Origin: Rhizophagus clarus
Lineage: Eukaryota > Glomeromycota > Glomeromycetes > Glomerales > Glomeraceae
Length of the DNA stretch: 64,000 nucleotides
NCBI GenBank assembly: GCA_015698045.1
Contig: BLAL01000016.1
Coordinates: forward strand, 1,127,501-1,191,500
Direction: 5' to 3'
Shown here: positions 10,174 through 22,029 of the stretch, in pieces
How the letters are laid out: each line of letters opens with the position of its first letter
How positions within the stretch are numbered: position 1 is the stretch's first letter
Made by a program: the position numbers and the translations under genes
Notes under the pieces: model-generated
What the model saw: the letters and a program-made list of their open reading frames with translations, nothing else
Told to the model about the DNA's origin: nothing
The model's database searches: none

Positions 10174-11665
10174 ATGTCTGAATTCACAATTCGTAGGGTT
10201 GGTATTCCAAATACATTGGAATACCGTCTCTTTATTGGTATCTGATACTATATAGTCTCTTTGTCCCATCTAATTTATAAAAGTGTTTCGGTATATTAAT
10301 ATTGTTAAATTGTCATATTAGAAAGGAATGGCCAAGTTATTTCTCCTTGGCATGATATTCCCTTATTTGCAAATGAGAACAAGTCTGTTTTGAATTTTAT
10401 AGTGGAAATTCCTAGGTGGACAAATGCCAAAATGGAGGTCCGTGTCAAAAAAAAAATTAGATGATAATGATAAAATTGATAATGACATCTTTTGATCAAT
10501 TTTTCTCAGATTTCCAAAGAAGAACAGCTTAATCCAATAAAACAGGACGTGAAAAAAGGCAAGCTTCGTTATGTTCGCAATTGTTTCCCCCACCATGGTT
10601 ATATCTGGAATTATGGTGCTTTCCCGCAGGTAAATCTAAAACTTTTTGCGCATCAGTATAGTGTTGGCATTAACGTAACATTACTTAGACATGGGAAGAT
10701 CCTTCGCAAACTCATGCCGAAACAAAAGCGAAAGGTGATAATGATCCGCTTGACGTTTGCGAAATCGGGGAACAAGTTGGTTATACTGGCCAAGTCAAGC
10801 AAGTTAAAGTTCTTGGAATTATGGCTCTTTTGGATGAGGGTAATTGGTCAACATTATGACATGTTGTGCATTAGTCAAGTTATAATTGACGGAAAATATT
10901 TATTTAGGCGAAACTGATTGGAAAGTTATCGTCATCGACATCAACGATCCTTTGGCAAACAAATTGAATGGTTATATTATATTTATAATAATTAATTACT
11001 TTAAATAAGAGAATCCGTCTTAATTAGACTATATCTTTTAACTTTCGTAGACATCGAAGATGTTGAGAGACATTTGCCCGGTCTCATCCGTGCGACTAAT
11101 GAATGGTTTCGAATTTACAAAATTCCAGATGGAAAACCTGAAAATCAATTTGCTTTTAGTGGTGAAGCTAAGAATAAGGTTAGAATCTTTATTTATTTAT
11201 TTATTTATTTTTTTTTTTTAAAAAAAAAAAAATTTTTACGCATTCATATTTGTTTAGAAATATGCTACTGAAATTATTCATGAAACGCATGAAGCTTGGC
11301 GTCGTTTAGCTTGTGGTCAAATTCCAAACAAGACTGACAAATACGATATTAGCATGTATATATTGATTTCGTTTTAATTGAATATATATATATATTAAAT
11401 AATAATTTGATCCGTTTTTTTTTTATTTTCTACACAGTACCAACTTAACAGTAGAAGGTAGCCCGGGTCAAATAACAGTAAATGATCCTATTTTTAAGTC
11501 TATCCCTCATGATTCAAGACAGCCACCCGCTCCGATTGATCCCTCAAGTAAGATTTTTTTTCCTAATCTTTTAGTGGTTATTTAATTTTTCAAATAATAA
11601 TAAATAATATATTTTGAATTATAGTTGACAAATGGTTCTTTATCTCCGGAACTTCCAATTTATAA
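10174..11665 (+). CDS. IPP1: Soluble inorganic pyrophosphatase, family I
   Basis: Hydrolyses pyrophosphate to phosphate and drives biosynthetic reactions; cytosolic, Mg-dependent. Nine exons (10174-10237, 10322-10437, 10510-10629, 10689-10839, 10908-10970, 11051-11178, 11258-11355, 11438-11547, 11625-11665) encode 296 residues, close to the yeast enzyme. Conserved blocks include [20 protein letters not shown], the proton-transfer and metal site [13 protein letters not shown] across the middle exons, [20 protein letters not shown] and [20 protein letters not shown]. It ends [12 protein letters not shown], like other fungal family I enzymes. Exons 5 and 9 are only 63 and 41 bp, so automated annotation could easily miss them. 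It converges with the Dam1 gene. Confidence 0.97.
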
Positions 11666-11855
11666 TAATATACTATTAATTTGTTGAGTTGATAAAATAA
11701 TTTATTAAAAATTTTTTAATTAATAAATTCTATATAATTAAAAAATCAAATTTTCAAGTTTATACATTTATTATACGAATTCAAACATAAAGTAATAATT
11801 TCAAATTAAAGATTTTAAAACTTATTAAGTGAAATTAAAAACTTGTCTTGCACTT

Positions 11856-12851
11856 TCAAATGTTCATTATATGAATGAAATCAGCATATTCTGTAGGATC
11901 CAGTTTGAACACTTGACCTTTCTTACTAATTTTGATCACATGACCACTATTGACCAAAGCATTCAGATATTCACAACATCTGAATCGTGTTAAATTTGTA
12001 CGTTGAATAATTTCTTCCATATACAATCCTTCATTTGGTTTTAAACATAAAAGTTTGAGAATAGCTTCAACATTTCCACGATTTGATTGCTAAATAATCA
12101 AGTTAGAATGTGAATTTGATTTTTTAAAGAAATATGAATCTAATCTTTAGTAGGTTTTACCTGTTTCCCCCGATATTTTTGTGGCAAAGATTCAACAATT
12201 TTTTTAATCACACCCTAAATAAAAAAGAAAATCGATAAATAATGATTCATATGAATAAACATTTTCTATAGAATACCTTAATTTCCATTTCTTTATTAAT
12301 TTTTCTTCTACGTGGTTTTTGCAATTTCGGTGCAGGAGTAGTTTGCAATTTTGACATTGGTATACTTTTAACGGTAGTAACTTTAGTGCGAGGAGTTTTA
12401 TGTGTAGTGGTATTAATTGGAGTTTTAGGAATTGTCATCAACTTTAAATCTTCTTGTCTTTTGATAAAAGATGCAAACGTTTCCTTTGTCGGAGCCTAAA
12501 ATGTTGTTAACTTCAGATATTAAATTAATGTCTAGACAATAATGACAGTACCGACAGTACCTCAGAAAATTCAACACAATGAGCATTCATTTTAACGCCA
12601 TACAAAAAGCCTGAAAAAGCCTTATTAAATTCATCTAAAGATGTTTGAACATTTTTAATGTTTTTAAAATGTTCTGATAAATTATTAAAAGATTTTTCCA
12701 ATTCAATTAAAGGTGTTTCAAAACAATCCAGAATAAAATATTCATTTGAACCGCTAGGAACACCTGTTGAATTATTATTTTTTTTTAAAGTATATCCTCG
12801 CGACAAACGTCTATTTTGCTGTTCTGTCCTTACTGATAATGAAAAATTCAT
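11856..12851 (-). CDS. DAM1: DASH complex subunit Dam1 with C-terminal winged-helix-like module
   Basis: Dam1 is part of the DASH ring that couples fungal kinetochores to microtubule plus ends. Exons 12561-12851, 12277-12495, 12161-12214 and 11856-12089 give 265 residues in one frame. Residues ~35-100 match the Dam1 domain: two short helices (ETPLIELEKSFNNLSEHFKN, VQTSLDEFNKAFSGFLYGVK) and the hallmark MNAHCVEFSEAP. A basic, Thr/Pro-rich linker follows (TPKLQKPRRRK type). The last ~75 residues (RGNVEAILKLLCLKPNEGLY, EEIIQRTNLTRFRCCEYLNA, LVNSGHVIKISKKGQVFKL) read as a compact helix-turn-helix with a wing. That part is not in the Dam1 proteins I know, whose C-terminus is disordered. The Dam1 call is firm; the tail assignment is an inference from predicted secondary structure. 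Confidence 0.85.
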
Positions 12852-14847
12852 TTTTTTTTTTATTTAAAGAAGTTAATGTTTTTGGTAAAAGTACTAAAAA
12901 TCGCCAATGACGTAACGTGCGTGATGAATTGCTCTATCACGTGATTTACAGTAATACTTGGCAGATCTAAATAAAAACAAGCATATTCTTAATTCAAAAT
13001 TGAATTTCGGAAGTTTAAAGTGAATGTGCGCGCGCACAATCCGCACATTGAATTTCCAACACTGTTCTTGATCTCCTAAAAAAAAATTGATTACCAAATT
13101 ATTTAACAAAATGAAAATAGAGCCATGATTTATATAATCGTATAATGCTTATTCTGTGCTTTTCCCTCTTACTTTTTATCATCAAACCCACCCAAAAAAC
13201 ACATTCACGTTATTGTAGATTAACTCGTTGCTGGTAAGTTGTAATAAAATATACAATACAAGTGAACGCGTCTTTGCTTGATCCAACTTCGTTCTGACAT
13301 ACTTATTAATAATATCGAATGTTCAAACCTTCCTCTAGTAGGAATTGCTGATTCTGTATACATATTTATCGATAACTCAAATATATATATTGACGTGAAA
13401 TTGTAAAAGAACATCTGATTCAAATCGATTACAGCAAGCTTAGTTGATTATATGGAAGTTTTAAAGTAAACTATACCGTATAAAATACATTGAGGGTTAT
13501 ATAATACTCATTGTCTATATACGCGTCGATGCATGGTGATACTAATCGCCGGAGATGGTGACTACTCTATTCAGACGAGTCCTTGATAAAATTTAGGCAA
13601 TTGAGATATGTTTGATCAAATGGCAATAAAGTATTAATGTTTTGTAACCGAGTTATTATGTCTTTATATCATTACGCTTTACAGAAATGAATGTCAGTCG
13701 ATCACCCTAAATATCCTCGATCTTGCCGTCAAAATTAAAAATATCTAAACTGTATGTCAGTACTTATTATCAATGAGAGAACTTGAAGGAATTGAATGGT
13801 GCTATTGAAACATAAAGAATCTTTTCATAAATTATTATATAATTTTTTGTAATAGTTCAATTATGGAACAACAACTTTTAAATTCTCAGATGCGAAAAAT
13901 ATTTTCTTCAAATAATGTAGTGCTTTTTTTATTCTTCTCTTCTACAAATTTTTTTCATAATGACCCATATATCTCGAAAATATATTACATATAGCCGAAG
14001 TAATTTATTTGCACAATCATCATCGTAGATTTAGATTTAATTCGAGTAAATTAATTTAATATTCTACCAGCCTATGATTAAGGAAAGGTGGTCGGCGTTA
14101 TTTTCCTACCGCTATTATACTGGAGTAAGGACGTCAATTCATTATCAAATTCTACAATATAACAATGGGCAAGGTCAAAAAATATTCCTATATGAAAAAT
14201 AATTTTTAGGCATTTCCGAATTACTTGTTTATGAAAATCTGTATGATTTTATTGGGTTGAATGATAATAAATTATTAATAAGAAATTAAAAGGGATTAGT
14301 TAATTGGAATTTGGCTGAAATTTCTTAATGATAAATTCATATTGTTGTACAAATTTGCAGCGAAGTATTCGCAAATATTACATTTTTGTATCAGTAATGG
14401 TTTTATTTTATTTCTTATTTTTGTATTTTATAACATAATTCTAGCCAATTAAAATTGTCAAATTATATAATAAAAACTGGCCAATAAAAATATTTATACT
14501 TTATAATGAAATCCTTTTTTATTTAATTTGTAAAGGAACAATTATGCATTAATTATGTAAAAATTTTAATATATTAGAAAAATAAGCTCAAATTTAAATT
14601 AAATTTGCTAAAAAAAATGATGCCCCATCAAATGTATACCAAAAAAAAAAAAAAAAATTATTATATAAATACATCAATTTAAAAAAATAATAATACATTT
14701 ACCACCTGGGTATGTAGAAAGTGTAATTAATGAATAAGAAATGCTTTGGTTCTATCGTTTGAGAAATAAGAGAATGGTTGCACTTGAAAAAATAAATTAA
14801 TTTACTATAACATTAAAGAATTATAAAATTTAATTGTATATATAATA
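12852..14847. other. 2-kb intergenic interval, no gene seen
   Basis: Lies between the Dam1 start codon and the end of the proline-rich gene. The first ~250 bp is the Dam1 promoter, slightly richer in GC, with the palindrome ATCACGTGAT near 12937. The rest is AT-rich and shows no conserved reading frame, RNA gene or clear repeat. Several unrelated short open frames look like chance. Confidence 0.6.
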
Positions 14848-15861
14848 TTATCTATGATATTGATCTAATGTGCTTTTAAATGGATCATTATTATAACCTC
14901 CTGCTCCTCTACCCAATACAACCTCACCTTCTTCTTCCCAGTCAGAAGATTTTGATTTTTGATATCTGAATACTGCCATAGCAGCACCACCTAGGACAAC
15001 AATTCCACCTATAACGGATGCAGCAATTATAATTGATTTTGTTGCAGAACCACCATCACTACTTGAATTATCACTATTTAGTCCACTACTACTTTGGTTC
15101 GGTACAGATGTATTAATTGGATTTGAAGGGGAAGTAGGAGTTTCAGGGGTAATGAATGAGGTACTTGTTAATGTAATTACGGGAGTTGTTTGTGTCTGCG
15201 GGGGTAAAATTGGTTGTGTGGGTGCAGGACCTGGTGGTGACACTTTTGGCTGCCCAGGATCTTTTGGTTGATTTGGTGGTTGTTGAGGTGGGGGTGGAGG
15301 ATCCTTTGGTGGTTGTTGAGGTGGGGGTGGAGGATCTTTTGGTGGTTGTTGAGGTGGGGGTGGAGGATCTTTTGGTGGTTGTTGAGGTGGGGGTGGAGGA
15401 TCTTTTGGTGGTTGTTGAGGTGGGGGTGGAGGATCTTTTGGTGGTTGTTGAGGTGGGGGTGGAGGATCTTTTGGTGGTTGTTGTGGTGGGGGTGGAGGAT
15501 CTTTTGGTGGCTGTTGAGGTGGGGGTGGAGGGTCTTTTGGTGGTTGTTGAGGTGGAGGTGAAGGATCTTTTGAAGGAGGATTTTGGGAAGGAGGATTGTT
15601 TGGTGGAGGATTTTGTTTTGGAGGTGGAGGATTATTAGGTGGGGGATCATTTGGGGGTTGAGCTGGGGGTTGAGGATTATTTGGAGGTGCAGGTGCAGGA
15701 GAATCCTTAGCAGAATCCTTGGCTGTAGGGTTCTTAGCTGCAGGTGCCGCAGCTACAGGAGCAGCCTTAGTTGGATCTTGTGCACTTGAATTTTCATTTA
15801 ATATTAAAAGACATATTAATAAAGTGAGTGCGAAAAATTTTATTAACTTTGACGACTTCAT
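14848..15861 (-). CDS. Proline-rich repeat protein with signal peptide and one membrane helix
   Basis: Single-exon, 337 residues. Residues 1-27 form a clear signal peptide (KLIKFFALTLLICLLILNEN, then SSAQ). After an Ala/Pro-rich stretch come nine tandem copies of an 11-residue unit, KDPPPPPQQPP, the first copy reading KDPSPPPQQPP. A Ser/Thr/Asn-rich stalk follows, then a membrane helix (IIIAASVIGGIVVLGGAAMAV) and a short cytoplasmic tail with basic and acidic residues (RYQKSKSSDWEEEGEVV). The layout resembles wall-anchored or wall-sensing fungal proteins (signal, extended Pro/Ser region, one helix, short tail), but I recognise no named family. Very similar DNA in the repeat units suggests recent expansion. 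Long open frames on the opposite strand are shadows of the repeat. Confidence 0.8.
   Translation of the reverse strand: MKSSKLIKFFALTLLICLLILNENSSAQDPTKAAPVAAAPAAKNPTAKDSAKDSPAPAPPNNPQPPAQPPNDPPPNNPPPPKQNPPPNNPPSQNPPSKDPSPPPQQPPKDPPPPPQQPPKDPPPPPQQPPKDPPPPPQQPPKDPPPPPQQPPKDPPPPPQQPPKDPPPPPQQPPKDPPPPPQQPPKDPPPPPQQPPNQPKDPGQPKVSPPGPAPTQPILPPQTQTTPVITLTSTSFITPETPTSPSNPINTSVPNQSSSGLNSDNSSSDGGSATKSIIIAASVIGGIVVLGGAAMAVFRYQKSKSSDWEEEGEVVLGRGAGGYNNDPFKSTLDQYHR
15273..15573 (-). repeat. Coding minisatellite, nine 33-bp units
   Basis: Nine tandem units of 33 bp inside the proline-rich gene, differing at only a few positions. Units toward the protein N-terminus (15474-15573) carry most variants; the other units are nearly identical. 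The unit length keeps the frame, so changes in copy number would change only the length of the polyproline region. Confidence 0.9.
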
Positions 15862-16880
15862 TACGAATGTTAATCATTAATTGTTCATTCGGAATATTAT
15901 GAAGTCAAACAAATTGAACGCGAATAAGAAGAATGAGGATGAAGAGGGAAGGAAAAAGGAATTGTTCGTGTAAATGCTATAAAAATAAAATTTTGTATTT
16001 CAATTATAATAATGTACGCGAACCAATTATATAATTGGATTTTGCAAAAAAAAATTTTTTTTTTTTTCCCAGTCGAAAGTTCGTTCTGTTTTTGTTTTTA
16101 AAAAAAAATAAAAATATAGTGTTAAATTTTTGTTTAATTGATTTAAATTGATAATGATTTTTGAATTATTAATGAAAAAAAAAACGAGTTTAAAAAAAAG
16201 AAAAAAACCTTTTCTAAGAAAAGGATAAAATTAAAGTAAACTAAAGCATTCGTTAAATAATTGTTATGGTTCGACAAAGGAGATATTTTGTTTCAAATAA
16301 TTAATTTTTTACGTAAAAAAAAAAAAAAAAATAATAAAAACCTACCTTTAAAAAACAAAAAAAAAAAAAAAAAATTCTATTTATATAATCCCACCTGCAA
16401 AATTTTTTTTTTTTTATATTTATAAATATTTTTTTTTTTTTCAAAGAGGGAAAAAAAAAAATTGTATAGAATTTGTTTCGCTTTTTATTGAACAAAATGA
16501 TATTCAGATGATGTTCTTATTTTTCTTTTACACAAAAAAAGAATTTACCAAATAAGTATCAGTAATTAATTTTATAATAGTGAATCTAACACTGGATTAT
16601 TGAAAGTATGGCCGAATTTCCGAAATTGGAGATGAAACAAGTCAAACGATCTAAATCTTAGACGGAAATTTTACCCTTTTTTAACCTAATCCCACCAAAC
16701 CACAATTTTTAATTTGTGACGTAAGCAATTATAACAAAATGCCAAAAGTTTCACAAGACGAAGTAATTTATGCAGTATTACTACGTGCTATATAATAAAA
16801 AGCTTTTTTTAGCCATGATATACCAATGAATTGCAAACAATACAACTTTATTTCCCTCTTTCTTAACATTTTCTCGAATT
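15862..16880. other. Shared 5' region of two divergent genes
   Basis: About 1 kb between the start codons of the proline-rich gene and the four-helix membrane protein gene. It contains many A and T homopolymers, densest at 16160-16460. No open frame of note. Confidence 0.6.
16789..16797 (+). promoter_or_regulatory. Possible TATA box of the four-helix protein gene
   Basis: TATATAATA lies about 85 bp upstream of the start at 16881, the same placement as the TATATATAA motifs of other genes in the window. Confidence 0.4.
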
Positions 16881-17731
16881 ATGGAACCCATTACAACTTC
16901 AAAGACGACGACAAAAATAAACACTCAACAAATTTATCCACAACATAATAGTAATAGGAAAACACAAGCAGTTGCAGAGTCTTCAAGTAATGGTGGTAGA
17001 AGTGAAGGAACTAATAGGGACATTGAAGGACTGGAGGAAAATGAGACTCTCACTGAATCTGGGGATACTTCATCGACAGGAGATCCTTTTCTTTTAGTGT
17101 CTCTAAGAGATTCAAAGAATTCGCCCCGCAGACCAAAAAACGCTTCATATTTGTATATGCTTGCACTATTGGATTTAGGCATTATAACCATTTGTACGAT
17201 TCTATTGGTGCACAAAGATAAAGAAGGTCATTGGCATTGGAAAAGGGCAGCTTGGGATTGGGTTGCTCTTGGACTTGTAAGATTTATAATAGTGATAGGA
17301 GTAGCATCATCTAAATGGATTAGAGAATTACATTTGATTTTAGGAAGCGTTGTTTGTGTAAGTATTAAGTTGCACCATTTCCATTTTTTTACGCAATAAA
17401 TATCAATACTAATTTCTATTAATCATCTCTCGTTTAGTTTTCTTCATTGTATATAATTTTCAAGTTTAATTTAATCTTTCAGCAAAAAAAACCGATTGAT
17501 AAATATCACATTATCCTTCTTGTATCATCTTTTTTCTTTTGTCTAATACATTGGATAGCATACATAGTTATTACAACAGATGATCGTCGTAAAGAAAGGT
17601 TTCTAAAAAACCGTTCAATCTGTTTTGAAGAGGAATCTATTCCTAAAGATGTTCCTTCTCACCGATCGTATGGCGCAATTGCAAATCAAGATGATGAAAT
17701 TGGTATTTTAAGCAACGATAACAATAATTAG
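16881..17731 (+). CDS. Predicted four-helix membrane protein, unknown function
   Basis: Two exons, 16881-17357 and 17438-17731, joined by a GT...AG intron, give 256 residues. The first ~90 residues are polar, rich in Ser, Thr, Asn and Glu, and probably disordered. Four hydrophobic segments follow: YMLALLDLGIITICTILLVH, WVALGLVRFIIVIGVASSKW, LHLILGSVVCFSSLYIIFKF across the splice, and IILLVSSFFFCLIHWIAYIV. The tail has a basic patch (TTDDRRKERFLKN) and a polar end with YGAIANQDDEIG. I recognise no family. The pairing of helices resembles the extra N-terminal membrane domains of some ABC transporters, but no ATPase part follows, so I give no function. Confidence 0.75.
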
Positions 17732-19536
17732 ATAAAGGAAATAAATAAATAGAATATATTTATATTTATTTTAATTTGTAAAGTAATTTCTTACTATACT
17801 GTAATTCTATCGTGTAAAGATAACTATAACTTATAACAAATAAATAGTAATCATATCATGTAAATAATACTTGATTTCGAGGACGAGGATAAATTATATA
17901 GACTGTAAATACAAAAAACAATAATGACAATTGACCAAATGGAAATAATACGAGCAGACGAAATTAAGAAACAATTCACATTTATTACGTAAACAAATGT
18001 AGTTTACATTTTGCGAAGGTAGGTTGTCTTCAATTACGGTTCCACTTTTTAATCATCAACTGATCTATCATCCATTTGGGTGAAATATATAACAGAAATG
18101 TGCAAGGTATAATATAAACAAGTACAAACTCTTTGTCGATAACAATTAACATAAACGGTGGTGTGCATTGGAATGAAAGACGTGCCAGAAGCGGAGATGG
18201 AAGTGATATCCTAAGATAGGCTACTAAAAGAATGTATTGATATAGTAAAAGAAAAACTTACAAACACCATCCTTTCATAACTGTAGAATGTGGATTTGAA
18301 AATGTAATAAATCATGATTTAAAGGTCCTCCCGTTGGTAAATTCTTTGTGTGAAAAAATGCGCGTGTTTCGATGAATTCATTCTTTTTAATCTGTTTTTC
18401 AAGTTATTTCTCACTCAAACCTTTTATAAATCAAAGATCCAATGAACGTTTGATTATAAGTTGGTAAATTTAAGTCTGAGAGTTGATTACTTATATGTTG
18501 CAGTTATCTCATTTACTTCGAGCATATCTGCAAGGAAAGAACATCCTTTCGTTTAATTCCAAATATAATGCAACCGGATTTCTAGTAAAAGCGAAGCACA
18601 ATATTTAATAAATAAAAATATTGTACTTTGTGTTGGAAGGAGGGTAAAATTCTGCACTTCCTTATGATTTAACAAATGTAATATACTATATATTGTTTAT
18701 ATACTAATAAAAATATAGTTATTATCGTCAATAAGCAAATCCAAGTAATAATCATGTGATATGAAACCTGTGAAGAATTACCTAGCTCGTTTATTGGCTG
18801 ATAAAAATAAAATTTTAATAATTATAACAGAACCACAGAAGTAACTATACATGATAGATTCAAACTTTCAAACTTCAGAAGGGATATTGACCATATTTAT
18901 AATATAATGTTGTTGATATGCATTCTTTTGTATTGAAAATGATTGTTTATCATGGAAAAGTTTCGATAAATTGTAAACGTTTAAGGATTGCAATTGCCTT
19001 ATACGATTTATTGAGAAATATAAATGAAACTTAATGAACCATAAATATGCTCATTATTATTTAAGAATACTAAAATAATTTGATTTATTCACTTAATTTA
19101 CTTTCTTTTTATTGAAAAGAAAAAGAAAAAAATCAATCTAAAAGAAGTTTCCAATCCAAATAAATTTGTTATATAATTATGCTTCCAATCCTTCCAAAAG
19201 TGCTTCCAAAGGTGCTTCCAATCCTTTCAAGTGCACATCACTGCCTAATTGTTTGTCTTGTAAAATGCGATCTCACCTCTCGGAATTTACGGGAACAACC
19301 CAGAAATTTAAAATTTTATTCCGAATTTTGTCGTTTACAAATTTGGTATGAAATTTCGTACAATGACTAATTTAGCCAATCAATATTAAACACATAATTA
19401 AAAATAAATCCGCTGTTATAAAAAACGTGTATATATAATACTTCTGATTATTTCTTTGTTAGAATTACAAAAAACAAAATAAATAAAAATAAAATAAAAT
19501 TTCAGAATATTGAAATAAAAAAAAAATAAATAAACA
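17732..19536. other. 1.8-kb intergenic interval, no gene seen
   Basis: AT-rich and without a credible gene. A short imperfect tandem repeat of TGCTTCCAA-type units lies at about 19178-19222. A TATATATAA motif for the downstream gene lies at 19430-19438. Confidence 0.6.
19430..19438 (+). promoter_or_regulatory. TATATATAA, probable TATA box of the DnaJ/TPR gene
   Basis: The same 9-mer, at the same distance of about 100 bp from the start codon, as in the pyrophosphatase gene. Confidence 0.5.
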
Positions 19537-21531
19537 ATGAAATTTCATTGTTTAGTTTTAGCTCTCGTACCATTTTTTCTATCCACAACTTCGTTAGTTT
19601 TTGCTGACAAGTCAACACAACAACACCTTGACGAAGGTAACGAATTTCTTACGAACGGTCAATACGATGATGCATTAAAAAGCTTTGGAGCTGCAATTAG
19701 TAAGTTTGATTTTAAATATTAATTTATTTTATCAAATAAACATTTTTTAACAATTTTATTCTATTAAATATTATAGATCAAAATCCAAATCAATACCTTT
19801 CTTACTATAAACGTGCTGTAACTTATTTATCACTGGGTAGAAGCGCAAATGCTTTACAAGATTTCACAAAAATATTGGAATTAAAACCAGACTTTGATCA
19901 AGCTTTGTTACAACGCGCTAAATTATATTTAAAAGATGGATCTTTAACTGAGGCGAGAAGAGATTTACAAAAATATTTGAAGAAGAACGATAAAGATAAT
20001 GATGTTAAACAATTGGTATTTATAAATGTTTTTTTAATAAATCATTTGTAAAATATTAATAAATGTGTTAATTATTAAAATTATATATGTATTTTTTTTT
20101 TAAAAAAAGTTACAATCTATTGATCAAGCTGAAAAAAATATAAAGACAGCTGATGAAGCCCTTTCTAAGAAGAAATATGATGATTGTATTGAATCTGTAT
20201 CTAAAGCTATAATTACTTCACCACGTTCATCTCGTTTAAGATTGGTACGAGCAGAATGTCATTTATCAAAAGGAGAAATGGAAGAAGGGGCCAGGGATTT
20301 ATCGTAAGTGATGTTCAAAATGTTTAGGAATACTTTTATAAAATTATTTATCCCTTTTGTTTTTTTATTTCCTTAGGTCAGCTTCACAATTGAATCCAAA
20401 TGATTTAGATCTTTTGGTTCGACTGGTTAATCTTAATTACTTTACGCTATATAATCCTAATCAATCATTACTTTATATTAAACAATGTATAAAAAATGAT
20501 CCAGAAAATAAAGTATGTAAAAACCTTAAAAGGAAAATAAAACAATTTGAAGATAAAGTAAGTAAAGTTTCAAACGACATTGAGGGACAAAGATTCTTAG
20601 CGTCTGTTAAAAAGTTGATCGGTACAAAAGAATCAAAAGGTCTTATTAATGAAGCCAATGAAGAATTAAAAACATTATCAGAAGAAAATAAAAAGAGCGA
20701 ATTACTGATGAAATTATATGCTTGGGCATGTAAAGCGTACGCTGAGGTTAATATTTTTCACTTTTATACGTAATTATATGTTTTTTAAATATTCTGAAAT
20801 ATTTTATTTGACGTTATATTTTTACATATATATATATATATATAGACAAAAGATAAATCGAAAGAGGCGATTAAATGGTGTAGTGAGACATTGAAATTGG
20901 ATGAAAATAATGTAGATGCGTTGATATATCGTGGTGAAGTGTATCTTGTTGAAGAGAATTATGAAGGTGCAATAGAAGATTTTAAGAAAGCGCATGATTT
21001 AACACATGGACAAGATAATCGAGCTTCAAAAGGATTCCAAAAAGCAAATCGTTTACATAAACAATCAAAGAAAAAGGACTATTATAAAATATTAGGGGTA
21101 CCAAGAACTGCCAATAAGAAAGAAATAAAGAAAGCATTTAGAAAATTAGCTCAAGAATGGCATCCTGATAAGAATAGAAATGATATGACAGTTGAACAAG
21201 CTGAAGCTAAAATGGCTTCTATTAACGAAGCTTATGAAGTACTAAGTAACGATGGTAAGTTGGCTTTCTTTTTTTTTTTAAAAAAAAAAAAATTTTAATT
21301 TTTGACAAATTTAATTCCTTTTTTTTAAAAAAAAATCTAGAATTAAGAGCTAAATTTGATAATGGAGAAGATCCAAATGATCCAAATGGTGGTGGTCAGC
21401 CATTCTTTTATGCTGATAATAATCCATTTATGCAATTTGCTCGAGAAGGATTTCATTTCGGTGGTTTCCCTTTCGGAGCTTCTGAGGGTGGTGAAGGTGG
21501 AAGCCACCAATATTTCTTCAAGTTCCCTTAA
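19537..21531 (+). CDS. ER-lumenal DnaJ/TPR co-chaperone, DNAJC3/P58IPK type
   Basis: Holds unfolded proteins with its TPR repeats and passes them to BiP through its J domain, in the ER lumen. Exons 19537-19699, 19777-20015, 20110-20303, 20377-20746, 20846-21254 and 21341-21531 give 521 residues, close to animal DNAJC3. A signal peptide ([20 protein letters not shown], then ADK) opens the protein. TPR-like helical repeats run from residue ~28 to ~370, starting [22 protein letters not shown] domain ([20 protein letters not shown]) with the HPD motif in [10 protein letters not shown] lies at ~385-455. The end is Gly/Phe-rich. There is no KDEL-type tail, as in animal DNAJC3. It converges with the Duo1 gene about 500 bp away. 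Confidence 0.93.
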
Positions 21532-22029
21532 AGGAATCTTTTTATTTTACATCAAAATATTTCTCGGCATATTTTCATTAAAGAAACAATTGTGTCATTT
21601 TCATTTTACAAATAAATTCATTAGTATTGAAACTAATAGGTTGATTGTTCATTTCATATATATATATATTTATATATGATAAATATGAAAATCAATTTAA
21701 TTTAATCATGAAGAACCAATATACGTCAGTACTTGCACTATTATTATGTAATGTAATGGAAGTTTTATCATATCATGTTACACGTCAAAGTACGATTAAG
21801 TAATAAATCGATAAATAATCGACAAGAATATCATATATTGTCATATTAGTAATTCATTACGTATTTTTTTTTTTTTTAATCAACATCATTTGATATTAGG
21901 AGGATGAGAATAAAATAAAAGTACAGTAAATTAAAATTTATTTATAATAGGAGATGAAAGAAAATTGTATGAACGGGAAAATAAGGATGGGCTAAGTGGT
22001 AACACCATAATGCAAAGCCTTTTGATCTT
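21532..22029. other. Convergent 3' interval between DnaJ and Duo1 genes
   Basis: About 500 bp of AT-rich sequence between the two stop codons, with a TA microsatellite near 21656-21677. No gene seen. Confidence 0.6.

Noticed and set aside
12937-12946. ATCACGTGAT palindrome seen also near 3858 and 32968 as a shared regulatory site
   Set aside because: One copy is inside a transposon relic and one inside the hydroxylase coding sequence; three scattered copies are no evidence of a regulon.
15186-15789. Three long open frames antisense to the proline-rich gene (Val/Glu/Leu-rich, Trp/Arg/Ile-rich)
   Set aside because: They only mirror the 33-bp repeat, which lacks stops in several frames; the sense frame has signal peptide, stalk, membrane helix and a normal end.
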